Assembly (NCBI GenBank): GCA_037444165.1
Contig: JBBIMX010000092.1
Span: 1-6,605 of the forward strand
Source of the DNA: CALIBK01 sp037444165
Lineage (GTDB): Bacteria; Desulfobacterota; BSN033; UBA1163
Reading direction: 5' to 3'
DNA length: 6,605 nucleotides
A program made the position numbers and the translations under genes. Under the pieces are notes generated by a model. The model saw only the letters and a list, made by a program, of their open reading frames with translations, made no database searches and had not been told where the DNA came from. Positions 1-6,039 of the stretch are shown here, in pieces. How positions within the stretch are numbered: the stretch's first letter is position 1; each line of letters opens with the position of its first letter.

Positions 1-268
1 CCTTTCGTTTCTCAGTCCCCTTAAAAATCATATGTTCAATAAAGTGACACATCCCTGCCTCTTCATCCCTTTCATCCGCACTTCCTACATTCACCCAAAT
101 CTGGAGGGAGACGACAGGGGCATTCCGATTCTCTTGGAGGACCACCCGCATTCCATTTTCCAGAGAGAAACGACGAATCCTTTCTTCAGAAAAGGACCAT
201 TCGATCTTACAAAGAAGGATGAAATATAAAAGGAAAAAGAAAACGGAGAGAGGACGATAGCGTTTCAT
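1..268 (-). CDS. M16-family (insulinase/PqqL-like) zinc peptidase, N-terminal part, exported; cut by the window edge
   Basis: Translating the minus strand from the ATG at 268-266 gives an open frame of 89 codons that runs off the left edge without a stop. Residues 1-27 look like a Sec signal peptide: basic start (MKRYR), hydrophobic core at about 7-20, polar region, plausible cleavage near the WSFS at 24-27. Cys20 is preceded by Leu, so this is not a good lipobox. The mature part starts in M16 style (LENGMRVVLQEN at 36-47, then a hydrophobic strand and VNVGSADE). It reaches the inverted zinc motif HxxEH as HFIEH at 75-79, followed by MIFKGTEKR. In the family, H75 and H79 bind zinc, E78 is the catalytic base, and a further zinc-ligand Glu lies about 70-80 residues downstream, outside this window. 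The expected product is a periplasmic or surface processing peptidase. A modest SD (AGGA at 277-280) lies 8 nt before the ATG. Family assignment is confident; substrate is unknown. Confidence 0.88.
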   Translation of the reverse strand, partial: MKRYRPLSVFFFLLYFILLCKIEWSFSEERIRRFSLENGMRVVLQENRNAPVVSLQIWVNVGSADERDEEAGMCHFIEHMIFKGTEKRK

Positions 269-309
269 CGATGTTTTCCTATCTTTGAATCCATCTTTCC
301 TTTTAAAAA

Positions 310-338
310 ATTATAAAGGATCGTCTCCAAAAAAACAA
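310..338 (-). promoter_or_regulatory. Candidate sigma-70-type promoter for the M16 peptidase gene
   Basis: On the minus strand a perfect -10 hexamer TATAAT (310-315) is preceded at 17 bp by TTGTTT (333-338), which matches only the TTG half of a consensus -35. Transcription would start near 303, giving a leader of about 35 nt before the M16 ATG. The -35 lies inside the U-tract of the iorAB terminator. AT-rich DNA yields chance TATAAT, so this is a sequence-based guess supported by its position directly before a gene and behind a terminator. Confidence 0.45.
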
Positions 339-361
339 AGAGCAAAGGAATCCATCGCTCT
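329..361 (-). terminator. Intrinsic terminator of the iorAB operon
   Basis: Read on the minus strand, positions 361-339 fold into a hairpin. A 7-bp stem (AGAGCGA with UUGCUCU, one G-U pair) is followed by a U-U mismatch, two G-C pairs and an AUU loop. The 3' side runs straight into UUGUUUUUUU (338-329). It lies about 60 nt after the iorB stop, where a rho-independent terminator is expected. There is no matching U-tract for plus-strand use, so it should be unidirectional. Confidence 0.8.
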
Positions 362-423
362 ATGGTGGGATAAGCCCGAGAGGGGAAGGAGAGAAATCCA
401 TCCACGTTCTTATTTAAATTATC

Positions 424-1011
424 CTAACCCAATGCCTTTCTTCCAGCTCTAAAGGCCTTTAGATTGAGGTCATGGATTTTGGGGGGAAGATGGCTCAGGA
501 GATTTCGCTCCCATACCTCTTCGGAGAAGTGAAAGAAGGTGGAGAAGGCCCCAAGGATCACGATATTAGCGGCTCTGGGATCTCCACATTCCATGGCCAG
601 ATCCAGACCCTGGACGGTATATACCCGGCCATTAAAAAATTTTTTGAACTGGCCAACAATATCCTCCGGATACTTCATCTTTCCAAGGTTGACTGCCGGT
701 GGGAAAATCTCCTGAAGGTTCAGAAGCACCTTTCCTTCTTTCTTTAACCAGTTGATATATCTTAATCCTTCAAGAAGCTCCATGGAGACCAAATAATCAA
801 CCTCTCCATATTTGATGAGAGGGGAGTAGACCTTCTTTCCGAACCGGAAATGGGTGGTCACATCTCCTCCTCGTTGGGCCATTCCATGGACCTCACTCTT
901 TTTCACATCATATCCCATCTCATGAAATACGGTACAAAGAATATCGCTTGCAAGGATCGTCCCCTGTCCCCCTACTCCTGAAAGCAGGACATTTGTCACC
1001 CGTTCTTCCAT
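424..1011 (-). CDS. iorB: Indolepyruvate ferredoxin oxidoreductase, beta subunit
   Basis: The 195-residue protein is the small subunit of the TPP-dependent enzyme that turns aryl pyruvates (indolepyruvate, phenylpyruvate, hydroxyphenylpyruvate) plus CoA into aryl-acetyl-CoA and CO2 while reducing ferredoxin, in the cytoplasm of anaerobes. It is the pyruvate:ferredoxin oxidoreductase gamma-type domain. The N-terminal nucleotide-fold loop GVGGQGT is at residues 12-18, and the family signature SEVHGMAQRGGDV at 39-51 is followed by a conserved HFRFG strand. Length is typical for IorB. The gene follows iorA by 12 bp and its ATG has an excellent Shine-Dalgarno site that overlaps the iorA stop, so the two subunits should be made together. 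The stop is TAG, with the terminator about 60 nt downstream. Related 2-oxoacid:acceptor gamma subunits look similar, but pairing with an IorA-type large subunit settles the call. Confidence 0.93.
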   Translation of the reverse strand: MEERVTNVLLSGVGGQGTILASDILCTVFHEMGYDVKKSEVHGMAQRGGDVTTHFRFGKKVYSPLIKYGEVDYLVSMELLEGLRYINWLKKEGKVLLNLQEIFPPAVNLGKMKYPEDIVGQFKKFFNGRVYTVQGLDLAMECGDPRAANIVILGAFSTFFHFSEEVWERNLLSHLPPKIHDLNLKAFRAGRKALG

Positions 1012-1026
1012 ATCTCAACCTCCTTA
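1012..1026 (-). promoter_or_regulatory. Strong iorB ribosome binding site overlapping the iorA stop codon
   Basis: Minus-strand TAAGGAGGT (1026-1018) is fully complementary to the usual 16S rRNA 3' end and lies 6 nt before the iorB ATG. Its first three bases are the iorA stop codon TAA. Ribosomes ending iorA therefore finish on the iorB initiation site, a typical arrangement for translational coupling of subunits made in equal amounts. The site also fixes the iorB start. Confidence 0.85.
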
Positions 1027-2838
1027 GGCCTCTCCAGGAACGATGGCCTCAAACTTACAGATCTGACTGCAAAGACCACAACCCGGGCATTGTAATCGAT
1101 TGATTTGAACCACCCCTTTTCGTTTATGACCATCCTGGGTCAGAGCCTCCTCCTCGGAAACCCCTCTCCAACTGATGGCTGGACACCCTGCCTCGAGACA
1201 GAGTCCGCATCCCCTACATTTTTCCGTCAACACCCTGTAAAAAGGATGCTCAAACTTTCTCTTTTCCCTTCGATGAAGCATGCAGGGCGAATTGACCGTG
1301 ATAATCACAGAGGGCTCGTCTCGTTCGACTTCCTCTTTGATCATCTCCATCGTCTCTTTAAGATTGTAAGGGTCTACTTTTCGAATGTGCTTTACCCCTA
1401 AGGCCCTGGCCAATTCTTCGAAATCGATCCGATGGGTCGGTTCTCCAGTAACGGTATATCCTGTCCCTGGATGTTCCTGAAGTCCTGTCATTCCGGTTGT
1501 CCGGTTATCGAGAATGATGGTCGTAGAATTCCCTTTATTATAGACCACATCCATCAAAGGTGTGATTCCAGCATGGAGGAAGGTCGAATCTCCAATGACC
1601 GCGCAACATTTTCCGAGGCCTTCTTTCCCGAGGGCCTTCATCGCCCCAAAAGCTCCGCCCACTCCTGCTCCCATGCAGATTGTGGAATGAATGGCATTGA
1701 GGGGGGGTGCTGTAGCCAATGTATAACAACCAATATCCCCAAAGGTAAAAAGCCCCAGTTTTTTGATGGCATAGAATAAGGCACGATGGGAACAGCCCGA
1801 GCAGAGGTTAGGAGGTCTCTGTGGAAGTTCCTCTGTAGGGACTCTCACTTTAGGGGGTCTGTATTTCTTCCCTTTTAATGCCCTTTCGATAATTTCGGGA
1901 GAGAGTTCATAATGGTTAGGAATGACATCCTTTCCATGGAAAATCCTTATCCCCATCGCCCGGATCTCGGTTTCGAGGAAAGGATCGAGCTCCTCCACGA
2001 TGATGATCTTTTTTACTTTGCGAGAAAATTCAGAGATGATCTTTTGGGGCAGGGGCCAGACCATCCCAAGCTTCAAATAGGAGTATTCAGGAAAGACTTC
2101 TTTGGTATAATTATAGCAGACCCCACTCGTAATCACCCCAATCTTTGGATCATTCATTTCGATCGTATTATATTTGAATTCGTTTGCGAACTCTTCCAGT
2201 TTTTTCATCCTCTCCTCAACCCATTTTCGTCTGATTCTCACGTAGATCGGAACCATGGTATACTTTGGGGCATCCTTTTTATCTAAACCCAATGGAATAG
2301 AAGATTCTTTCCGTTCTTCAAGTTTCACAGGAGAGAAGGAATGGGCGACCCGGGTTTCTGTCCTCACCAACACCGGGGTATCGAACTGTTCGCTGAGTTC
2401 AAAGGCCATTTTGGTGAATTCCTTACATTCTTGGGAATCGCAGGGTTCGAGCATGGGTACCTTTCCAAACCTTGCCCAGTGACGACTATCCTGTTCATTC
2501 TGGGAGCTATGGGAGGATGGATCATCCGCGACGATGATCACCAGTCCTCCTTTGACTCCTGTATAAGAAACGGTCATGAATGGATCCGAAGCGACATTCA
2601 GGCCCACATGTTTCATAGAAGCCATAGCCCTTGCTCCTGCAAAGGAGGCCCCTATAGCCACTTCCAGTGCTACCTTCTCATTGGGAGACCATTCCGTCAG
2701 CACATCCTCTTTATATTCCTGTGCGAGGGCCGAAAGAATTTCACTACTGGGTGTACCTGGATAGGCACAGGCCACTTTTACCCCTGCCTCCCAAGCTCCC
2801 CTTGCAATCGCATAATTGCCTTGTAATATTTTCTCCAT
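1024..2838 (-). CDS. iorA: Indolepyruvate ferredoxin oxidoreductase, alpha subunit
   Basis: The 604-residue large subunit carries TPP and two [4Fe-4S] clusters. Visible in order: an N-terminal pyrimidine-binding domain of the 2-oxoacid:ferredoxin type (about 1-170, with CAYPGTPSSEI at 24-34 and the acidic EVAIGASFAGAR at 59-70); a middle domain (about 195-330); a TPP pyrophosphate-binding domain (about 340-515) with CSGC at 346-349, GDIGCYT at 367-373 and the Mg-TPP motif from GDS at 416-418 to N445; and a C-terminal ferredoxin domain. The first cluster ligands are C541, C544, C547, C552 (CX2CX2CX4CP) and the second C584, C587, C590, C594 (CX2CX2CX3C). GDS instead of GDG is usual in this family. 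Length is normal and all cysteines are intact. The start is supported by AGGAGGA (2842-2848) three nt before the ATG. The product acts with IorB in aromatic amino acid fermentation or, in reverse, in aryl acid assimilation. It heads the iorAB operon. Confidence 0.96.
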   Translation of the reverse strand: MEKILQGNYAIARGAWEAGVKVACAYPGTPSSEILSALAQEYKEDVLTEWSPNEKVALEVAIGASFAGARAMASMKHVGLNVASDPFMTVSYTGVKGGLVIIVADDPSSHSSQNEQDSRHWARFGKVPMLEPCDSQECKEFTKMAFELSEQFDTPVLVRTETRVAHSFSPVKLEERKESSIPLGLDKKDAPKYTMVPIYVRIRRKWVEERMKKLEEFANEFKYNTIEMNDPKIGVITSGVCYNYTKEVFPEYSYLKLGMVWPLPQKIISEFSRKVKKIIIVEELDPFLETEIRAMGIRIFHGKDVIPNHYELSPEIIERALKGKKYRPPKVRVPTEELPQRPPNLCSGCSHRALFYAIKKLGLFTFGDIGCYTLATAPPLNAIHSTICMGAGVGGAFGAMKALGKEGLGKCCAVIGDSTFLHAGITPLMDVVYNKGNSTTIILDNRTTGMTGLQEHPGTGYTVTGEPTHRIDFEELARALGVKHIRKVDPYNLKETMEMIKEEVERDEPSVIITVNSPCMLHRREKRKFEHPFYRVLTEKCRGCGLCLEAGCPAISWRGVSEEEALTQDGHKRKGVVQINRLQCPGCGLCSQICKFEAIVPGEA

Positions 2839-2874
2839 AGGTCCTCCTGAAAAATTAAAGCTTTTTTCAACTTA

Positions 2875-2900
2875 TAAAAATTTCTAAGTAAAAATTTCTA
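2875..2900. repeat. Tandem pair of 12-bp near-palindromes in the iorA leader
   Basis: TAAAAATTTCTA occurs at 2875-2886 and again, identically, at 2889-2900, separated by two bases (14-bp period). Each copy is almost self-complementary around AAATTT, with one mismatched pair. The pair lies between the candidate iorA promoter and the iorA SD, within the first tens of bases of the predicted transcript. This is where a repressor could bind, but low-complexity AT sequence can repeat by chance. Confidence 0.5.
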
Positions 2901-2925
2901 TCAAAGACATTGTTCTTTTTCTCAC

Positions 2926-2953
2926 AATTTAACCAATTTAAAAAAAATGTCAA
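2926..2953 (-). promoter_or_regulatory. Candidate promoter of the iorAB operon
   Basis: On the minus strand a perfect -35 TTGACA (2948-2953) is followed after 16 bp by TAAATT (2926-2931), a 4-of-6 match to the -10 consensus. The spacer begins with a T8 run. A second TTGAC lies just upstream, giving TTGACTTGACA. Transcription would start near 2919, with a leader of roughly 80 nt before iorA. It is the best sigma-70-like match in the gap between the TPR gene and iorA. Confidence 0.45.
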
Positions 2954-2984
2954 GTCAAGCCTCACCCGAGCTGTAATCCATCAC

Positions 2985-3704
2985 CTATCTCCTTTTAAGA
3001 GAGTCTTCTTCAAGTTTGGATATCTTCCGGAGGATGGAATTGGCCATGGATGATTTTGGAAATACCCTTAAAAAGGTCTGATAATTTTCTAAGGCCTCTT
3101 TGGTTTTACCCATCTTTTCATAACATCGAGCCATATGGAAATAGAGATTCGTCCACTGGGGAATCTCCTCTAACTTAAGGATCTCTTGATAAGCCTCGAG
3201 GGCCTTATCGAACTCCTTCTTCCCTTCATAGGCATACCCCAATCCTTCCAGGGCGAAGAATCGATAGAGTTTTTCTTTCCTGGCTTGGTCTAAGAAAGCT
3301 CGATAGGCCTTCAGGGCTTCATCAAATTCATTTAATTTGAGATGGAGGTCTCCTTTGTAGAGAAGGGAGAATCTTCCTGGAGAAGTTCTGGGAAAAGAGG
3401 ACTGAATTTCATCGAATTCTTTTATAAGCCCTTTCAGTTCCTGGACGTTCTCTTCTTTAAAAGGGGAGGTGAGCCTCTGATACTTTTCTACGGCCTGATG
3501 GAACTTCTCAGCGGCCTCTTCCTCTTTTTTTCTTTCCCAACTCTGAAATAGATAAAAGGCACCAATCAGGAGAACAACCAGGATTCCCCCCAGGAGAATT
3601 TTTTTTCGATGACGAAGAATAAAGGTGAGAGACTTCTCTGTAAGACTAATCAATTCATCCGGTTTCTTTAACTTCTTTTTGATAATCTTCTTTTTTACCT
3701 TCAT
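2985..3704 (-). CDS. Membrane-anchored tetratricopeptide repeat protein (YfgM-like)
   Basis: The 239-residue protein starts with a very basic cytoplasmic tail (MKVKKKIIKKKLKK), has one transmembrane helix at about 35-53 (KILLGG to FYLF), then a charged linker helix at about 56-78. At least three TPR-like helix pairs follow, at about 112-143, 149-180 and 186-217, with the repeat signature seen in EFDEALKAYRAFL, EFDKALEAYQEIL and KTKEALENYQTFL. By the positive-inside rule the TPR domain faces the periplasm. The layout resembles YfgM/TPR_21 proteins, which in enterobacteria assist SecYEG and periplasmic chaperones; applying that role here is inference. TPR proteins bind other proteins and usually lack enzymatic activity. 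The start is backed by AGGAGGA (3711-3717) 6 nt before the ATG. It begins 30 bp after selB with no terminator between, so both probably share a transcript. No classic terminator follows it. Confidence 0.82.
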   Translation of the reverse strand: MKVKKKIIKKKLKKPDELISLTEKSLTFILRHRKKILLGGILVVLLIGAFYLFQSWERKKEEEAAEKFHQAVEKYQRLTSPFKEENVQELKGLIKEFDEIQSSFPRTSPGRFSLLYKGDLHLKLNEFDEALKAYRAFLDQARKEKLYRFFALEGLGYAYEGKKEFDKALEAYQEILKLEEIPQWTNLYFHMARCYEKMGKTKEALENYQTFLRVFPKSSMANSILRKISKLEEDSLKRR

Positions 3705-3734
3705 CCTCTATCCTCCTGCTCCATTTCCATCGAT

Positions 3735-5651
3735 TTAACTCGTTCGCCCAGTCCGTAATATTCTTTTATCTCCAACCCTTAGGGTCAACTTGATTTGATC
3801 AAAGTACTCGATGATCGGAATCATATATTTTCTTGAGACTTTGGTTATCTCTTTAAATTGAGCAGTCGTAATTTCTTTATGCTCCTGGAGATAGCGGGTT
3901 AATTCCTCCTTTAGCTGATGGAAGGGACGGTGATGGAGATAGATTCCTTCCTTTATTTTTATAAATGTTCCTTGATGAACGAGGTGATCAAAGATGGTCT
4001 GAAGACGATCCTCCTCTTCAGACCATTCCTCGGCTAATTCTTTAGGAGATGGGGGTTGGAGCCCTCCCTTCAAGATGGCCTCTTCCACTCTCTTGACCAA
4101 ACCCTTTTCATCCCTGGAGGAAACACTGTGTGTTGAAAGTCTCAAGAGATCTTTTTCGAGAATGACCTCCCCGGACTGCAGAAGGTCATTAAGAAGCATT
4201 TGATACAACCTTGTATCCATCTCCAGAGGAAGCTTCGTTCTCAGCTCTTCCCGCGCCAATCCAGATTTGAGAGGAAAACGCTGATGAAACTCTTTTAATT
4301 GCTGAAGGACCGTTGCTTTCAATTGGTGATAATGAGAGAGATGGATCACCTTAGACCTCTCCGGATCGATATAGAGAATCTCCCCTTTTTCATCCATTGT
4401 CTTAAGAAGGAGTTGCAATTCCCCTGGCAGAAGGGCTGTCCTTCTTAACAAATCCTCCTGGGTGATTCCTCCCCTTCCCGCCCTTAAGAGGGAATGACGG
4501 AGAATCTCCTCTTTATTCCCCTCTCTCAAAAGGGTTAAATCATTAATGACGGCTTCTGAGAATCGTTTATGCTTTTCTGGATAGGGGTCTAACACGACTC
4601 CCCCGCCGATCGTTTGAATATGGGAGGATCCTCTGATCACAAAACGGTCCTGCTGCATCGCCACGACAGGTCGATCCAGTCTTAATTGGGCAAACCCTCC
4701 TTCTCCAGGGACCAGTTCTTCTTTGTCAAGGAGCTGAATCGTCGCGTTAGCCAGTAAGGTTCCAATATGAAACCGCTGAACGGTCCTGTTCTTCAATGGT
4801 CTTTCAGCGGTAGTGAGATGTTCAAGGTAGACATCCAGAAGAGTGGTTGGAACGAGAGTGTTTGGACGAACAATCACCTCCCCCCTTTCGATCTGAGAGG
4901 TCTCTACTCCCTGAAGATTGATGGCTGCTCGTTGACCGGCCACAATTCTTTCGACAGGTTGATTATAGACCTGCAAGCTCCTCACCTTGGCTTTCAAACC
5001 TGAAGGAAGGATCTGAACCGACTCCCCTAAGGAAAGATTTCCGGAGACTACCGTTCCGGTAATCACCGTCCCAAAACCTTTCATCACGAATACTCGATCG
5101 ATAGGCAATCGGAATAACCCATCCGTGGGTCGTTCTACCACCTCTTGGGAAAGTCGATCGAGAAGCGATATCAACTCCGAAATTCCTTGACCTGTTACCG
5201 AAGAGACGGTAAGGATGGGTGCCTCTTTCAAAAACGTATCCTTAATTAGCTCGGAGACCTCTTCTTTGAGTAGTTCAATAAGCTCCTGATCCACTAAATC
5301 GATTTTGGTGAGAACGACCAACCCTTTTTTCACTTTAAGAAGTTCACAGATTTCCAAATGTTCCCTTGTTTGGGGCATAATTCCCTCATCAGCGGCAATG
5401 ATAAGGGCAACCAGATCTATCCCCCAAACTCCTGCAACCATATGCTTTACAAATTTCTCGTGTCCTGGCACATCGATGATCCCCAGTTTTATCCCACTGG
5501 GGAGGTTTAAAAAAGTAAATCCCAATTCAATCGTGATTCCTCTCTCCTTCTCTTCTTTCAATCGATCTGTGTCTACACCTGTGAGGGCCTTTACCAGGGC
5601 AGTCTTTCCATGGTCAATATGTCCTGCTGTTCCCAAAATAACGTATTTCAT
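3735..5651 (-). CDS. selB: Selenocysteine-specific translation elongation factor SelB
   Basis: SelB is the EF-Tu-like GTPase that carries Sec-tRNA to the ribosome at UGA codons followed by a SECIS hairpin. The 638-residue product has the GTPase domain at about 1-175: P-loop GHIDHGKT at 10-17, switch I RGITIELGF at 37-45, DVPGHE at 60-65, TKID at 115-118. Beta-barrel domains II and III follow to about 360 (RVFVMKGFGTVITGTV at 186-201 is typical). The C-terminal part, about 375-638, forms winged helices that bind the SECIS. The last one is intact, with VSRKYMIPIIEYFD at 605-618 and RVGDKRIL at 625-632. DIDHGKT-type spacing and RGITIELGF separate SelB from EF-Tu. Length is normal. An in-frame stop four codons' distance or less upstream (5655-5657) excludes a longer N-terminus. 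The SD is poor, unlike the neighbouring genes. selA, selC and selD are not in the window. Confidence 0.97.
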   Translation of the reverse strand: MKYVILGTAGHIDHGKTALVKALTGVDTDRLKEEKERGITIELGFTFLNLPSGIKLGIIDVPGHEKFVKHMVAGVWGIDLVALIIAADEGIMPQTREHLEICELLKVKKGLVVLTKIDLVDQELIELLKEEVSELIKDTFLKEAPILTVSSVTGQGISELISLLDRLSQEVVERPTDGLFRLPIDRVFVMKGFGTVITGTVVSGNLSLGESVQILPSGLKAKVRSLQVYNQPVERIVAGQRAAINLQGVETSQIERGEVIVRPNTLVPTTLLDVYLEHLTTAERPLKNRTVQRFHIGTLLANATIQLLDKEELVPGEGGFAQLRLDRPVVAMQQDRFVIRGSSHIQTIGGGVVLDPYPEKHKRFSEAVINDLTLLREGNKEEILRHSLLRAGRGGITQEDLLRRTALLPGELQLLLKTMDEKGEILYIDPERSKVIHLSHYHQLKATVLQQLKEFHQRFPLKSGLAREELRTKLPLEMDTRLYQMLLNDLLQSGEVILEKDLLRLSTHSVSSRDEKGLVKRVEEAILKGGLQPPSPKELAEEWSEEEDRLQTIFDHLVHQGTFIKIKEGIYLHHRPFHQLKEELTRYLQEHKEITTAQFKEITKVSRKYMIPIIEYFDQIKLTLRVGDKRILRTGRTS

Positions 5652-5673
5652 ACCCTAACCAAAAAAGTTTTTT
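5652..5673 (-). promoter_or_regulatory. Weak, atypical selB translation start region with an A6/T6 palindrome
   Basis: The nine bases directly before the selB ATG read GGTTAGGGT on the minus strand. The only purine-rich SD-like piece, AGGG, is one base from the ATG, too close for normal pairing. Just upstream lies a 13-bp palindrome, six A, one C/G, six T (5661-5673). An in-frame TAG at 5655-5657 means no alternative upstream start exists. All four other complete genes here have strong SD sites, so selB is probably translated at a low rate or under control. Confidence 0.5.
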
Positions 5674-5767
5674 CGAAACGATAACAAAAACCATTCGCAG
5701 TTTCAATAGGAAATCATGATAGAGAATTAAAAACCATGTTGTCTTGATGATTCGTACGGGATCCCAT

Positions 5768-5795
5768 ATTTTAAAAGTGGATTCTCCTTGGTCAA
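5768..5795 (-). promoter_or_regulatory. Candidate promoter of selB and the TPR gene
   Basis: On the minus strand TTGACC (5790-5795, one mismatch to the -35 consensus) is followed after 16 bp by TAAAAT (5768-5773, one mismatch to the -10 consensus). The start would be near 5761, giving a leader of about 110 nt before selB. The -35 forms one arm of the inverted repeat at 5790-5819. It is the best match I noticed in this spacer, but was found by eye without scoring. Confidence 0.4.
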
Positions 5796-5819
5796 AATTC
5801 GATCTACCTTTCTTTGACC
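5790..5819. repeat. Inverted repeat GGTCAAA / TTTGACC over the selB -35
   Basis: GGTCAAA at 5790-5796 and TTTGACC at 5813-5819 are perfect 7-bp inverted copies, 16 bp apart, so their centres are 23 bp (about two helical turns) apart. The left arm coincides with the candidate selB -35. It would lie upstream of the predicted transcription start, so a protein-binding operator is more likely than an RNA hairpin. Confidence 0.45.
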
Positions 5820-5876
5820 TGATTTTACATTACCTTTTCCACGTAGGTCCCTACACTCTTATGTAAATCAAGGGAA

Positions 5877-5895
5877 AGAGAACGATCCGTTCTCT
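5877..5895. repeat. 19-bp palindrome with perfect 8-bp arms, operator-like
   Basis: AGAGAACG, a 3-bp centre ATC, then CGTTCTCT form a perfect dyad. Unlike the other repeats of this spacer it is not just A/T, so chance is less likely. It lies about 80 bp upstream of the candidate selB -35 and about 300 bp beyond the HU terminator. Size and symmetry fit a site for a dimeric regulator; no partner gene is identifiable. No T-run follows on either strand, which argues against a terminator. Confidence 0.55.
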
Positions 5896-5919
5896 AAATC
5901 CAGGAAAATCAATTATTGG

Positions 5920-5948
5920 AAGATTTCGGTCCTCTTTGTTGAAATCTT
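5920..5948. repeat. Inverted repeat AAGATTTC / GAAATCTT with an overlapping alternative pairing
   Basis: AAGATTTC (5920-5927) and GAAATCTT (5941-5948) are perfect 8-bp inverted copies with a 13-nt loop. The loop contains CTCTTT (5932-5937), which can instead pair with AAAGAG (5956-5961). The two pairings cannot form together. If transcribed, this would allow two structures, but transcription of this stretch is not shown. Confidence 0.35.
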
Positions 5949-5966
5949 GTTGAAAAAAGAGAATTG

Positions 5967-6020
5967 CCGAATCAAAAATCGTCTAATTTCTTAAAAATAA
6001 ATGGATTTTTAAAAATTCGG
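5967..6020. repeat. Imperfect long inverted repeat (CCGAAT...ATTCGG)
   Basis: CCGAAT at 5967-5972 pairs with ATTCGG at 6015-6020, and AAAAATC at 5974-5980 pairs with GATTTTT at 6004-6010. A 1-by-4 internal loop lies between the two helices and the terminal loop is 23 nt. It is immediately followed by the AT palindrome at 6021-6039. The outer helix has GC content, while the inner helix is A/T only and may be chance. Confidence 0.35.
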
Positions 6021-6039
6021 AAAATTATTTAATAATTTT
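6021..6039. repeat. 19-bp A/T-only perfect palindrome
   Basis: AAAATTATT (6021-6029), one central T, then AATAATTTT (6031-6039) form a perfect 9-bp dyad made only of A and T. Such sites can bind AT-preferring dimeric regulators or mark flexible, easily melted DNA. In a spacer this AT-rich, chance palindromes are common, so function is uncertain. Confidence 0.35.

Noticed and set aside
32..229. A 65-codon plus-strand frame near the left edge
   Set aside because: The opposite strand encodes a signal peptide and HxxEH motif of an M16 peptidase over the same bases, which explains the open frame.
472..747. Open frames on the plus strand opposite iorB, iorA, the TPR gene and selB (for example 472-747, 1432-1779, 2341-2826, 5305-5658)
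   Set aside because: They lie antisense inside well-recognised genes, have no family-like motifs and no convincing SD sites, and are best explained as shadows of the minus-strand codon pattern.
1024..2838. Loss of the TPP motif in IorA because GDG is replaced by GDS
   Set aside because: GDSTF in this position is normal for the IorA family, and the following Asn (N445) and surrounding residues are intact.
2955..2975. Terminator after the TPR gene formed by CTC/GAG around GGGT near 2957-2972
   Set aside because: The stem is only about five pairs with a bulge, and the T8 run begins about 12 nt later and is better read as the spacer of the TTGACA promoter.
424..5651. An in-frame UGA/Sec codon or SECIS element within the genes of the window
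   Set aside because: All genes read through with normal stops (iorB TAG, others TAA where checked) and have complete domains, with no truncated frame that a Sec codon would repair.
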